From positions 1 to 64,000 of the forward strand of contig JAFGBI010000303.1 in assembly GCA_016933275.1 (NCBI GenBank): DNA of 64,000 nucleotides. Reading direction: 5' to 3'. The stretch is from Polyangiaceae bacterium. GTDB taxonomy: Bacteria > Myxococcota_A > Polyangia > Polyangiales > Polyangiaceae. Positions 49,142 to 58,815 of this stretch are shown here, piece after piece. The notes beneath the pieces were generated by a model. The model was given only the letters and a program-made list of their open reading frames with translations. It had not been told where the DNA came from and made no database searches. Position 1 is the stretch's first letter; each line of letters begins with the position of its first letter. The position numbers were made by a program, and so were the translations under genes.

Positions 49142-50083
49142 TCACGGAGGTCCTTCGATGAGACGCCCCGAGGCCCCGCCCACCAGTACCGCGGCTCGGG
49201 CCTCCAGAGCCGTACGCATCACCCGCGCCAGCGCGAGCCCGCGACCCTGGGTTTCGCTCACCCCGCTGCTGCTCACCTCCCCCACTGGTGTTCCGTCGGC
49301 GGCAAGCTTCACCTCCGTCCCCGGCGGAGGGGCGACGGGTTGGTCGAACAGGATCGACCCGAGCCGGCGCCGCACCTTCCCGCGCATCCCCGCCATGCAC
49401 ACGACCTCCTGGCCGAGGTAGCAGCCCTTCGTCCAAGAAACCCCACGTTGGTCGAGCCCTGCCTGGTGAGGGTTGTCCTCCGTGCCGTAGTCCACTCCGA
49501 ATTCCGGCCAGCCCCGTTCCAGCCGCAGCCTGACGAAATCGTCGGCGGTCGCCTCCGCCACGCAGGGCTCGGTGTGAATGAGCACCTCGATTGCCTCCCG
49601 GACCGTGGGGCGAGGCACAATCAGTACCCCACCACCGATGCCGAGCCAGTCGAGCCGCCCCGCGACCGCCCCTTCCATCAGCTGACCTGCGGCAGCCACT
49701 ACGGCCCCTCCCCGCGGTCCGTGGACGAAGAGCCATGCCAGCGCGCCCGTGGCGTCGAAGATGGCCGCCTCCTCCATGATCAGCAGACGTTCGAGGGAAT
49801 CCCGCAGGGTCTCGGCCCTGCCGGGAGCCACCGCTACGAACACCCGGTCCGGCGCCGCGACGATGGAGACGTCCGATTGGATCTTGCCTTGCCGGTTCAG
49901 CAAGAGCCCCCACACCCCCGCCCCCATCTCGAGACGTCCCACCTCGCAGGTAACGATGGCGTTGAGCCACGTCAGGCGGTCCTCTCCGGTGACCACGAGC
50001 GTGCCTTGTGAGGATCGGTCGACCACGAGCGCCCCTTCTCGGGCCGCCTGGGCTGCCTTCGCGGTCATGCCACGTCGCTCCAT
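49142..50083 (-). CDS. ygfZ: Folate-binding YgfZ/GcvT-like protein
   Basis: KGCYLGQEVVCMAGMRGKVRRRL. Confidence 0.92.
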   Translation of the reverse strand: MERRGMTAKAAQAAREGALVVDRSSQGTLVVTGEDRLTWLNAIVTCEVGRLEMGAGVWGLLLNRQGKIQSDVSIVAAPDRVFVAVAPGRAETLRDSLERLLIMEEAAIFDATGALAWLFVHGPRGGAVVAAAGQLMEGAVAGRLDWLGIGGGVLIVPRPTVREAIEVLIHTEPCVAEATADDFVRLRLERGWPEFGVDYGTEDNPHQAGLDQRGVSWTKGCYLGQEVVCMAGMRGKVRRRLGSILFDQPVAPPPGTEVKLAADGTPVGEVSSSGVSETQGRGLALARVMRTALEARAAVLVGGASGRLIEGPP

Positions 50084-50162
50084 CCTTCTGCCGGCCGAAA
50101 CCCGCCCCGCGCCGGACCGGTCGTGCCCGAAGCCTGGACATCCCGAGCGAAGAACGGTGGCA

Positions 50163-51068
50163 TCAGTCGGACCCTGGTACAGAAGAACTGACCAGGTAGA
50201 TGGGGCCGTCCTTCAAGGAGACCGTGCGGGTGGCCCCATCGGGTTCGAGCAGGGTCAGACTGAAACCCGTGCGAACACTCGCTCTTATGACAGAACGTAC
50301 CTCCCCTTCCACCATCTGTCGCACCGCCTTGCCGTTGATGGCGATGATCCGATCGCCCCGCGCACATCCGGCCCGATCCGCTGGCGATTCCTCCTCGACC
50401 CGAGTGACGAGCACCTCCGCGGCGTGCACCTCCAGCGACAGTCCGACACCGATGACGGCGTGCGCCGGTTCCACCAATAGCCTGACGCTCGCGCCGCTGT
50501 CGCACTGAACCTCTCGACCTCCCTCATCGGCAGCCTCCTCGACCCCGGTCAGCTCGACCATACAGATGGGCCGAGGCTGCATCGCGTTCTTGTCGTAGAT
50601 CTCGATCCGGAGCTCGGCGCGCGGCCCAATCCGATAGTTACCGCTGGGACCATCGGACCAATCGGGCACGAGCGTGTTCGGTTGCGGTTGGGTACGAAAG
50701 AGCTCCCGGTTGTCGAGAAAGACGATGGCGTAGGGATCTGGTGCCTTGCCACCCACCTCGTCCCACGCCCGTCCGTCACGGGTGCGTTTGGGGATCTTGG
50801 CGCTGCCGAGACGAAGGTACACGAGGTGGTTGGGGGGTGGGGGGTCGAGCGTCGCCGAATCCGCCGTCGTCGAACGAACCGGGGTCGAGAACGCGGGGAA
50901 GGCCGGAGCGCATCCGGCAGAGCCCACCCCCCCCATCCAGGCCAACGCGCACAACATGAGCTTGTGCGACGCACGCCAACGGTGATCCAGTCGTCGAACC
51001 CTGGGATCACGCTCGTGTGCTGTCGTCCGTGAGGAGTCTCGTGGCATGTCGATTGCGGCTTCGCCCAT
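50163..51068 (-). CDS. Lipoprotein-like protein with C2-like region and C-terminal PDZ domain
   Basis: Hydrophobic segment then C (LMLCALAWMGGVGSAGC); C2-like APDPYAIVFLDNRELFRTQ...LRIEIYDKN; PDZ VLVTRVEEESPADRAGCARGDRIIAINGKAV; start uncertain. Confidence 0.7.
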   Translation of the reverse strand: MGEAAIDMPRDSSRTTAHERDPRVRRLDHRWRASHKLMLCALAWMGGVGSAGCAPAFPAFSTPVRSTTADSATLDPPPPNHLVYLRLGSAKIPKRTRDGRAWDEVGGKAPDPYAIVFLDNRELFRTQPQPNTLVPDWSDGPSGNYRIGPRAELRIEIYDKNAMQPRPICMVELTGVEEAADEGGREVQCDSGASVRLLVEPAHAVIGVGLSLEVHAAEVLVTRVEEESPADRAGCARGDRIIAINGKAVRQMVEGEVRSVIRASVRTGFSLTLLEPDGATRTVSLKDGPIYLVSSSVPGSD

Positions 51069-51332
51069 GATCCAGGCGCAACTTTAGCGGATGCGCAGCC
51101 AGTCGTCAGCCGGTCCGACTCAATGCCCCCTGATCGCCATGTCATGCTCGGTGGCGAAGCCGGACGTCCGACACGCGTTCGGCCACTTGATGCGCCGAAC
51201 GCGCCGCTACCCACCCGATCGCGAGGGGCCATGCGACGTGCAGGATCACGTTCCAGGCACTATGCTTGATGTACGTACCACCGCGCTGCCAAGGCAGTCT
51301 TCTTCACCAATCCGAGCGAGGCAACCAGGCCC

Positions 51333-52163
51333 ATGGCCCGCATGTTCGGTCTGATCGGTAACCGCCCCGACCTAGCCACCAGGGTGCTCCAAGCACACGC
51401 GGCCGTGCTCCATTGCCAATGCCCACCGGGCAGATCCGTCGGGTGGGGCGTCGGGTTCTACCAGAACGGGGAGGTTCTGCTCAGGCGCCGCCCCAGCGAC
51501 GATCGCCCGCTCATCGATCTGACCGAGTCCGGGATCGAGATGCGAACCGACGCGGTGATTGGCCATGTCCGAGAGGCGTGCGTGGGCGCACTCCGAACGG
51601 AAAACACGCAGCCCTTTCGGTACCGTTCGTGGCTCTTCGCCCAGCGCGGTACCGTCCATGGGTTCGACCGATTGGGGCCACGCCTGCTCGACAACGTCGC
51701 GACCTTCCTGCGACCAAATGTGCGGGGGGACACGGACGCCGAACTGGTCTGCTATGTCTTCCTGTCGTTCCTCCACGACGCCAACGAGCTCGACGCGCCG
51801 CGCACCGAACACCCGCACGTAGTGGAGGCACTCCGCGCTTCGATCGCGCTGGTGGACCGACTGTCGGCCGAGGAGGGGTACCCTGAGAACGACCTCGATC
51901 TGCTGGTCAGCAACGGGGAGAGCATCTATGCGGTCCACGGCGCCGGTGGGATGGGGTATCGGGAGCTCGCGGGACGTCGGGATGCCGAAGCACTCCTGCT
52001 GAACGGGGACCAGCTCGGAGCCCGGATCCCTGGTATCGAGCAGACCCGGTACACCCTGATCGCCTCGCCGGTCCCTCCTGCAACGCCAGAATGGACAAGG
52101 CTGCCGTCCCGGGTGATCTTCACGGCAGCCCGTGAAGCCCCACCAACGGTCGAGCCACTCTAA
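51333..52163 (+). CDS. Class II glutamine amidotransferase-like protein lacking N-terminal Cys
   Basis: MARMFGLIGNRPD..., GWGVGFYQNGEVLLRRRP, VIGHVREACVGALRTENTQPFRYRSWLFAQRG. Confidence 0.82.
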   Translation: MARMFGLIGNRPDLATRVLQAHAAVLHCQCPPGRSVGWGVGFYQNGEVLLRRRPSDDRPLIDLTESGIEMRTDAVIGHVREACVGALRTENTQPFRYRSWLFAQRGTVHGFDRLGPRLLDNVATFLRPNVRGDTDAELVCYVFLSFLHDANELDAPRTEHPHVVEALRASIALVDRLSAEEGYPENDLDLLVSNGESIYAVHGAGGMGYRELAGRRDAEALLLNGDQLGARIPGIEQTRYTLIASPVPPATPEWTRLPSRVIFTAAREAPPTVEPL

Positions 52164-52818
52164 CCCACACCGCCGGACGGAAGTACGGAGGTGGATCCTC
52201 GCAAGCTCGGGAGCCGCTGCGCTCCTCGGGTGTGCGCCGGGAAGGTCCCCTTTCCCAACGACCACCTCCCTCGACGATGCGCCCCGCGCGCCGGCAGGGG
52301 TGGTTGCCAGACCCACGGTCGCCTTGCCATCCGCCAGCGCTTGGGCCGCGACGTCCGCAGGGATCGTCACGCTTCGAGCGCCATCCGACGGCCTTCTCAC
52401 CCGCGCGGTAGTAGACCAGTTCTTCGAGGCGCTCGTGACGGAGAACGCGAGTGCTCTCGCGCAGCTGCTGGCCCCGGACGTCCGCCTGCTGGACGCTCGG
52501 CGCGGCGCCGAGGTGAATGCACTCTCGTTCTGGCAGGCCCGAATGGCCCAGCTCGACTACGGTCTTCTGAAGGACCGAGTCGTTTTTCGCCCGACCGAAA
52601 TCACGGTCTACCGGGGGGGGGCCGCGGTCGAGGTGGGAGCGAAGCGAGCGAGCCTCTCCTTCGAGGTGCCGGAAGGCACCGTCCTGGTCGAGGTCCCCAT
52701 CGTGAGCAGCCGAGTGGGGGCCGTGGACCTCTTGGGCGAAAAACTGTGGTTTGTTTTGAAGCCGGACCCAAACGGGTACAGGATCGCCGGGTTGGTGGAG
52801 AACTCGACCTCACCCTAG
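52132..52818 (+). CDS. Hypothetical lipoprotein, SnoaL/NTF2-like region
   Basis: Lipobox AALLGC; VVDQFFEALVTENASALAQLLAPDVRLLD. Confidence 0.65.
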   Translation: MKPHQRSSHSNPHRRTEVRRWILASSGAAALLGCAPGRSPFPTTTSLDDAPRAPAGVVARPTVALPSASAWAATSAGIVTLRAPSDGLLTRAVVDQFFEALVTENASALAQLLAPDVRLLDARRGAEVNALSFWQARMAQLDYGLLKDRVVFRPTEITVYRGGAAVEVGAKRASLSFEVPEGTVLVEVPIVSSRVGAVDLLGEKLWFVLKPDPNGYRIAGLVENSTSP

Positions 52819-52820
52819 AC

Positions 52821-52975
52821 CGGCGGGGCCTATACCGGACAGGCCGTCAGCGATCAGCCGTAGGGTAGAACGGGGGATCCCTGATCGTTCGCGCCTGATT
52901 GCTGACCGCCACGAGGACATTGAGAAATCTCCTGCCAGATTCGGTCGAGATCCGGTCGCCAAGGGGCCACCCCGG
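52821..52975. repeat. Intergenic repeat family 2, copy B
   Basis: ACAGGCCGTCAGCG...GATTGCTGACCGCCACGAGGACATTGAGAAATCTCCTGCCAGATTCGGTCGAGATCCGGTCGCCAAGG. Confidence 0.85.
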
Positions 52976-53130
52976 ATGAGCCGAAACCAACCCGGCCATC
53001 GGCCGTCAGCGTTCGGTTGTGAGGCAAGAGGCGGAGAAGCTGGCTGTTTTCGGCTGATGGTTGACTGAAACGAAGACCCCGAGAAATTCTCTGCCAGATT
53101 CGGTCAAGACCGCGCCGCCAAGAGACTAGG
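52976..53130. repeat. Intergenic repeat family 2, copy C, tandem to copy B
   Basis: GAGCCGAAACCAACCCGGCCATCGGCCGTCAGCG...GACCCCGAGAAATTCTCTGCCAGATTCGGTCAAGACCGCGCCGCCAAG. Confidence 0.85.
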
Positions 53131-53132
53131 CA

Positions 53133-54089
53133 ATGACCTTCGCTCCCCCCTCCCATTGCCCCAATTGCGGCACCCCCGTGTTGCAGGGTACCTCGCGGTG
53201 CCCGAGGTGTGGCGGGCCGTTGATCACGGTGACGCCGCGGTGGGCCTCCAGCGGTCCTCCACCGGCTGCGCCCTCCACCCCCCCTGGCGGGCGGCCGCCG
53301 AACGCCGACCTAGGCAGCCCTCCGATCGGACCCGGTGGTACCCCCGTTGCGGGCTACGAGGTGAGTCAACGACCCCGGTCCGACCGGGTCCCCTTTCGCC
53401 CAATCGAGCCACCCAGGCGCCCTCGGCTTCCCGTTCCCCTGGTCGTGGCGGGTGCCGCGCTGTCGGCGGTTGCCATCATCGGGCTCGCATGGATCGCCTA
53501 TCCTCGCGCCGCCGGCAGCGCGATCGATGGGGCGCAGCCGGGGGCCGCCACGAGCGGCGATCCCGATGGGCTCGAGGGTGGGCTTCGAGGAGCGAAGCGC
53601 TCAGAAGGCCCAGGCCAGGGACCGTCCGTGGAAGCGACCGATCTGCTTGCGCGAGCAAAGACCTTGGGAGGCGAGTGGAACCGCGACGCGGTGCTCGTCT
53701 CCCTCCGGGCCGATCCCATCGTCGCGGGACGAGTGCCCGTCGAGAAGGGGGGGACCGTAGAATTCGTCTTCGCCATCCCCGCTGGGAAGCTCGGTCCAGG
53801 AGCTCGAGTCGGCAAGGATCGCTTCACGGTCACCTTCACCGGTACGGAGCCGACGACACGAATCTCGGCCGATGCGGCGTTGGGTCGAGGGGTGGCCGAT
53901 CCGGCCTGCACAGGCAACGACGCGTGGCGCGCGGCGGTCGCTTCGGGCGTCCCATCCAACGCGCGAACGACGCTGACCTACACCAACAGTGAGAAGCATG
54001 AGCGCGCCGTGTGGCGCGCGGAGTCCGCGGAGGATCCCAAGCTCAACCGCACCATCGACGGGCAGCGCTGCACCATCCTGACACGGTGA
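53133..54089 (+). CDS. Membrane-anchored zinc-ribbon protein
   Basis: CPNCGTPVLQGTSRCPRCG; TM LVVAGAALSAVAIIGLAWIAY. Confidence 0.75.
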   Translation: MTFAPPSHCPNCGTPVLQGTSRCPRCGGPLITVTPRWASSGPPPAAPSTPPGGRPPNADLGSPPIGPGGTPVAGYEVSQRPRSDRVPFRPIEPPRRPRLPVPLVVAGAALSAVAIIGLAWIAYPRAAGSAIDGAQPGAATSGDPDGLEGGLRGAKRSEGPGQGPSVEATDLLARAKTLGGEWNRDAVLVSLRADPIVAGRVPVEKGGTVEFVFAIPAGKLGPGARVGKDRFTVTFTGTEPTTRISADAALGRGVADPACTGNDAWRAAVASGVPSNARTTLTYTNSEKHERAVWRAESAEDPKLNRTIDGQRCTILTR

Positions 54090-54181
54090 CCGAACGCCGC
54101 CCGCGCCCAATCGGATCTGGAAGCCCCAATCAACGCGCTGATGCCGCGACCATCCCGTGGAGGGTCACCGAGGCACCGCCT

Positions 54182-54649
54182 CTACATCCCCGAAATGATC
54201 CTGAAGGAGTCCCCCACCGAGATGAGCTCGAGACGGTTGTCCGCGACCTTGCGGCGCCAGATATCGCCCTTCTGAGTGGGGACCTTGTAGCTCGCGCTGA
54301 AGGTGTACTCGACGTAGATTTCGTCGTTCCGTCCCCGCGCCACGCGTCGGTAGCGGATCTCGTAGCGAATCGCCTTGGTGCTGGCAAACTTCGTCTCGAG
54401 GTACCCCTGCAGACCCGCGTAGTCGAGGTCGTCGGTGGCGTCGGCGTTGCCTCCGTCCTCGTAGTAGGTCGGATCGGCCATCTCGAGGAGCTGGCTGGTG
54501 TTGCGCCGCTCGACCGCCTTCCGGTACTGCTCACAGAAGTCGATGACTTCGCGGTTGAATGCGTTGTCCTCTACGTCCGTGTTCGGGATGAAAGCCCGCG
54601 CACAGGCGGTAGCTAGGAGGAGGAGAAGGGGGAACGCTGCGAGCCGCAT
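54182..54649 (-). CDS. Hypothetical lipoprotein
   Basis: MRLAAFPLLLLLATAC lipobox; NTF2-like length. Confidence 0.65.
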   Translation of the reverse strand: MRLAAFPLLLLLATACARAFIPNTDVEDNAFNREVIDFCEQYRKAVERRNTSQLLEMADPTYYEDGGNADATDDLDYAGLQGYLETKFASTKAIRYEIRYRRVARGRNDEIYVEYTFSASYKVPTQKGDIWRRKVADNRLELISVGDSFRIISGM

Positions 54650-54900
54650 AACCGAGTTGGGAAACGCCACACGCGGACGTTCCATTCCAGACGGCGAGAA
54701 CCTGCCAGATCGTAGGGGCGGGCGGCAAGGCTGTGGATCTCGTCCGACGGACAGCCGCACGACCGACGGGCCGACTCATCCGTGGAGCGAGGCCAGGATC
54801 CGGATACCCCGGCCCAGAGAACCCCACCCTCTGGACCATGGGACTTGCCCTATCCGACGCTTTTTCCCAGCCGAGGTCGCCTCCGCCAGGGACTTTTCAC

Positions 54901-55926
54901 TCACGCCTTCACCTTGCGCAAGATCGCGCCAACGACGTCCGCGTCCCGGACGCCATCCGCCTCCGCGCGGTACCCGAGCACCAGCCGGTGCCGCAGAGCC
55001 GGCAAGACCAGCGCCGCGACGTCCTCCACGTCAGCCGCCATCTCGCCGCGGAGCGCAGCGCGCGCCTTGGCTGCCAGCACCAAGGCCTGGCTTCCCCGCG
55101 GGCCGGCGCCGAAGCGGACATACTGGACCACATCCTTCGGGGCATCCGGTGAGACGGGGCGAGATGCGCGAGCGAGCCGCACGGCGTAGTTGACAGCCTC
55201 GTCGGTGATGGGGATCCGAGGCACCAGCGCACCCAAGGAGCGGATCTCGTCCGCAGTCACGATCGGCGAGATGGTGGGAAGGGCGCCGGAGGTCGTCCTA
55301 CGCGCGATCTCCTGCTCTTCGTCCTCCGACGGGTATTCGACGTGGACCTCCAGCAGGAACCGGTCGAGCTGCGCCTCGGGCAGTGCGTACGTTCCCTCCT
55401 GCTCGATCGGATTCCGGGTGGCGAAGACCTGGAACGGGTCAGGAAGGGCGTGGGTTTCCCCGCCAACGGTGACGTGGCGCTCCTGCATCGCCTGCAGCAG
55501 GGCGGCCTGGGTCTTCGGTGGCGTGCGGTTGATCTCATCGGCCAAGACGAGGTTGTGAAAGATCGGTCCGGCCATGAACCGCGTTTCCCGGCGCACCACA
55601 GCGCCCGCCTCCACCTCGTGGAGCACGTCGGTTCCCGTGATGTCGGCCGGCAGCAAATCGGGCGTGAACTGGACGCGACCGAAGGTCAGCGACAGGGCTC
55701 GTGACACGCTCGAGACGAGCAACGTCTTGGCGAGCCCCGGTACGCCCACGAGGAGAGCGTGGCCACGTGCGAGCAGGGTAATGAGCATCGCCTCAACGAC
55801 CGTCTCCTGCCCCACGACGACCCGCGCCACCTCGCGGCCAAGCTCGCTCATCGCCGTGGAGCAGCGCGTCAGCAGCTCGAGAGCGTTCGCGTCACCGTCC
55901 GGAACCAAGGGAGATTGCATCGACAT
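54901..55926 (-). CDS. MoxR-family AAA+ ATPase
   Basis: GVPGLAKTLLVSSVSRAL, FMAGPIFHNLVLADEINRTPPKTQAALLQAMQE, QEGTYALPEAQLDRFL. Confidence 0.95.
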   Translation of the reverse strand: MSMQSPLVPDGDANALELLTRCSTAMSELGREVARVVVGQETVVEAMLITLLARGHALLVGVPGLAKTLLVSSVSRALSLTFGRVQFTPDLLPADITGTDVLHEVEAGAVVRRETRFMAGPIFHNLVLADEINRTPPKTQAALLQAMQERHVTVGGETHALPDPFQVFATRNPIEQEGTYALPEAQLDRFLLEVHVEYPSEDEEQEIARRTTSGALPTISPIVTADEIRSLGALVPRIPITDEAVNYAVRLARASRPVSPDAPKDVVQYVRFGAGPRGSQALVLAAKARAALRGEMAADVEDVAALVLPALRHRLVLGYRAEADGVRDADVVGAILRKVKA

Positions 55927-56032
55927 CAATCGCGCAGCGATGGGGCACCGAACGGGCGGCCTGACGCGGCGCAGCTTATCACCCAGCCCCGCTTGCCCCA
56001 ACCCCTGCCCTGGCGCTATGGGATGGCCAGTC

Positions 56033-56338
56033 ATGGCGCAGGCGGGAGCGGACAGCCCTCATGCGAAGCTCGCCGAGCCGAACGAAGGGGTGTTCGACAC
56101 GGGGCCGGCTTCGAGCGTTCGGACGGTGGTGGAGCGCCCCCCATGGGGTCTTGCGCGCGGCATGATCTCGAGTGAGCCCTGGGCGGTCACCACCCTGGGG
56201 ACGACGCTCGTTGTCCTCGGCCTCGGGGCGGTCGCATGGCGGGCGGTGGCGGGGTGGCGCGCTTCAAGGTCGCGGCGGCGGCAACAGACCCGCCGCCCGC
56301 CAGACCAGGGATACCTGTCCCCCCCCCAAACGAGGTAG
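56033..56338 (+). CDS. Hypothetical small single-TM protein
   Basis: MAQAGADSPHAKLAEP...WAVTTLGTTLVVLGLGAVAWRAVAGW. Confidence 0.45.
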   Translation: MAQAGADSPHAKLAEPNEGVFDTGPASSVRTVVERPPWGLARGMISSEPWAVTTLGTTLVVLGLGAVAWRAVAGWRASRSRRRQQTRRPPDQGYLSPPQTR

Positions 56339-56476
56339 CCCGATCGGTGCTTCGGGCGAACCGACCTCCCGAGGTACCAATCCGAAGCAACGGACCCAGA
56401 CCGGACACCGGAGCCGAACGCAGGAGTGATCGGTATGCCGCGACGGAGCTCGAACGAGCTGGTACCCTAGGGAATC

Positions 56477-57463
56477 ATGGCACGATGGGGGAGTCTAGCC
56501 TGGCGGCCGTTGTTCACCGTCGGCATCCTCCTCTTCCCCTTGTCCTGTGGTGGCGGACGGTCGGAGCGCAGGGGAGCGACGAACCCGCATCGCTCGCCCC
56601 AGCCGGGGCTGGCCGCCGCGGAGAGCCTGCGCGACTTCTCGACGACGGCCGGGCGGGTCGAGCGTTTCGAGGATGTCGATACGGTGATGACCCTCCAGAA
56701 CCGGCTCGGCTCGGGTGCGCTCAACGGCGTGGTGCACCTCGATTTGAGCGCTCGCGGCTGGGGCCCCCAGCTGGCGGAGGTGCTCGCACAGGAAGCGGAC
56801 CTGGGGCAGGTCGAGATCCTCGAGCTCAGTGACAACGGCATCGGTGCCGAAGGCGGCAGAGCCCTCGGCGAGTCGCCCCACCTCGGCGGTCTGCGAGTGC
56901 TCGACGTCGCCGGCAACGACCTCGGTGACGCCGGGATCACCGCGTTGAGTTCCTCCTCCCACCTCTCCCGCCTTGCCGAGCTCAACGCGAGCGGAAATGA
57001 CATCGGTCCCGAGGGGACTCGTGCGCTCGCGCGATCGAGCCTACTAGCCGGCCTCGGATCGCTCGATCTGACCATGGATCCGATCGGTCCCGAGGGAGCG
57101 GAGGCACTGGCCGCTTCATCGCTCGATCATCTGCATTCCCTGTTCCTGCTCGGCTGCGGGATCGAAGCACGAGGGGCGGCGGCGCTGGCAAAATCGCCGG
57201 TGCTCGGCGGCCTCCGGCTCCTCGCACTCTCGGGCAACGCCATCGGGGACGCTGGTGCCCGCGCCTTGGCCTCGAGCACCGTTCTCACCGAACTGCTGAC
57301 CCTCGATCTCAGCGCCAACGACATCGGGCCCGACGGCGCTCGCGCGCTCGCCGAATCCAAAGCCCTTGGCACCGTACGGGCGCTCGAGCTCTATGGAAAC
57401 GACGTCGGCGAATCCGGAACCGGATTGCTGAGGCACAGATTCGGCGCTGGCCTGAAGCAGTGA
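56477..57463 (+). CDS. Leucine-rich-repeat (ribonuclease-inhibitor type) putative lipoprotein
   Basis: Seven to eight ~28-aa repeats LxxLxxLxLSxNxIGxxGARALAxS; LLFPLSCGGG lipobox. Confidence 0.88.
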   Translation: MARWGSLAWRPLFTVGILLFPLSCGGGRSERRGATNPHRSPQPGLAAAESLRDFSTTAGRVERFEDVDTVMTLQNRLGSGALNGVVHLDLSARGWGPQLAEVLAQEADLGQVEILELSDNGIGAEGGRALGESPHLGGLRVLDVAGNDLGDAGITALSSSSHLSRLAELNASGNDIGPEGTRALARSSLLAGLGSLDLTMDPIGPEGAEALAASSLDHLHSLFLLGCGIEARGAAALAKSPVLGGLRLLALSGNAIGDAGARALASSTVLTELLTLDLSANDIGPDGARALAESKALGTVRALELYGNDVGESGTGLLRHRFGAGLKQ

Positions 57464-57504
57464 CCCCACGCTCGTGCACGAGGCGAGCCCCCCGATCGGC
57501 CCCG

Positions 57505-58461
57505 CTACATCGATCGCAGTTCGGCCACGACTGCGGCGAGCGCCCGCGGCCAGGCGCTCTGGAACAGGAGCCGGTGCCCATCGATGGGGTGCTCGAAGCC
57601 GAGGACGGCCGCGTGGAGCGCGTGGCGACCGAGGCGCGCGACCAGAGCGACGAGCGGGGTGCCCCGCGCCTCCCCTCCGTAGAGCACATCCCCCAGCACG
57701 GGTGTCCTTGCCCGTTCTGAAAGGTGAACTCGGATCTGATGGGTACGGCCCGTTTCGAGACGGCATTCCACGAGGGCGGCTAACCCGTGCGCCAGCACCT
57801 CCACGATTCGCACGTGGGTGACCGCCCGCCGACCGTCTGCCACGAACGAGCTGAAACGCAGCCGCGAGCGGGGATGACGACCGTGCAGCACGTCGATCGT
57901 ACCCTCGCGGGGAACGCCGATCGTGAGCGCGCGATAGATCCGATCCATGGAATGTGCCGCGAGCTGTCGCTTGAGTCCTTCCCTTGTAACATCGTCCTTG
58001 GCGACGACGAGGAGGCCGCTCGTATCCTTGTCGAGCCGGTGCACGATCCCGGGTCGCAACGCGCCCTCGGCGTCCTTGGCGTCGACCACCGAGGCAGAGA
58101 AGCCCGGTCGCGCCAGCAGGCCATTTACCAGCGTCCTCCGCGCGTGTCCCCGCGCTGGGTGCACGACCAGCCCCGCCGGCTTGTCGATCACGGCGAGGTG
58201 CTCGTCTTCGAACACCACGTCGAAGACCACATCAGCGTCCGGCTCCGCCCGTGAGGGAGGGGCCGGCCCCGGATCCACCTCGATCACCGCTCCGGGCCCA
58301 ACCACATCGCGGGGCCGGCAGGGAGCCCCGTTCACCAGCACCCGCCCTTCGGTGATCCAACGCTGGACGGTGGACCTCGATACCCCCAAGAGACGGAGAG
58401 CCAGGACCTTGTCCACGCGATCGCGAAGGTCGTCCGCTCCGAGCACCAACCGATGGGCCAT
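57505..58461 (-). CDS. rluD: Pseudouridine synthase, RluA/RluD family
   Basis: S4 domain, HRLDKDTSGLLVVAKDD, GRTHQIRVHL. Confidence 0.93.
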   Translation of the reverse strand: MAHRLVLGADDLRDRVDKVLALRLLGVSRSTVQRWITEGRVLVNGAPCRPRDVVGPGAVIEVDPGPAPPSRAEPDADVVFDVVFEDEHLAVIDKPAGLVVHPARGHARRTLVNGLLARPGFSASVVDAKDAEGALRPGIVHRLDKDTSGLLVVAKDDVTREGLKRQLAAHSMDRIYRALTIGVPREGTIDVLHGRHPRSRLRFSSFVADGRRAVTHVRIVEVLAHGLAALVECRLETGRTHQIRVHLSERARTPVLGDVLYGGEARGTPLVALVARLGRHALHAAVLGFEHPIDGHRLLFQSAWPRALAAVVAELRSM

Positions 58462-58492
58462 GGGGGGGTCTCGGCCGGCCCCGCTGGTTCGG

Positions 58493-58756
58493 CTACCAGA
58501 TCCTGCTCTTGATGTGGCCCTTGGATTTCACGAGGATGTCTACGAGCGCCCGATCGTAGAAGTTCTTTCCGTATAACTCTGGGGACACCCGGCTCTTGAA
58601 CAACGCGCGTCCTTCTTCTATCTCCTCGTCGAGCTCCTCGAAGAGCGTGTCACTCTCGATCCCTCGTACGATCTTCTCTTCGTTGTAGAGGGAAAGGTCG
58701 CTGGCGATGGCGCGGGCGAGCCGACGGGCGGCCTCTTCGGTTTCGATCAGCGGCAT
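58493..58756 (-). CDS. Conserved hypothetical small protein (87 aa)
   Basis: MPLIETEEAARRLARAIASDLSLYNEEKIVRGIESDTLFEELDEEIEEGRALFKSRV... Confidence 0.75.
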   Translation of the reverse strand: MPLIETEEAARRLARAIASDLSLYNEEKIVRGIESDTLFEELDEEIEEGRALFKSRVSPELYGKNFYDRALVDILVKSKGHIKSRIW

Positions 58757-58815
58757 CTCGGTCGGTCTCCAGGGGTACCGGCAGTATCCCCCGTGGTCCC
58801 GCGCGGTGTCAAAGA

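Noticed and set aside
56321-56329. C9 tract near the end of the small TM ORF as phase-variable switch
   Set aside because: It lies in the last few codons of a low-confidence ORF, so any slippage effect is speculative.
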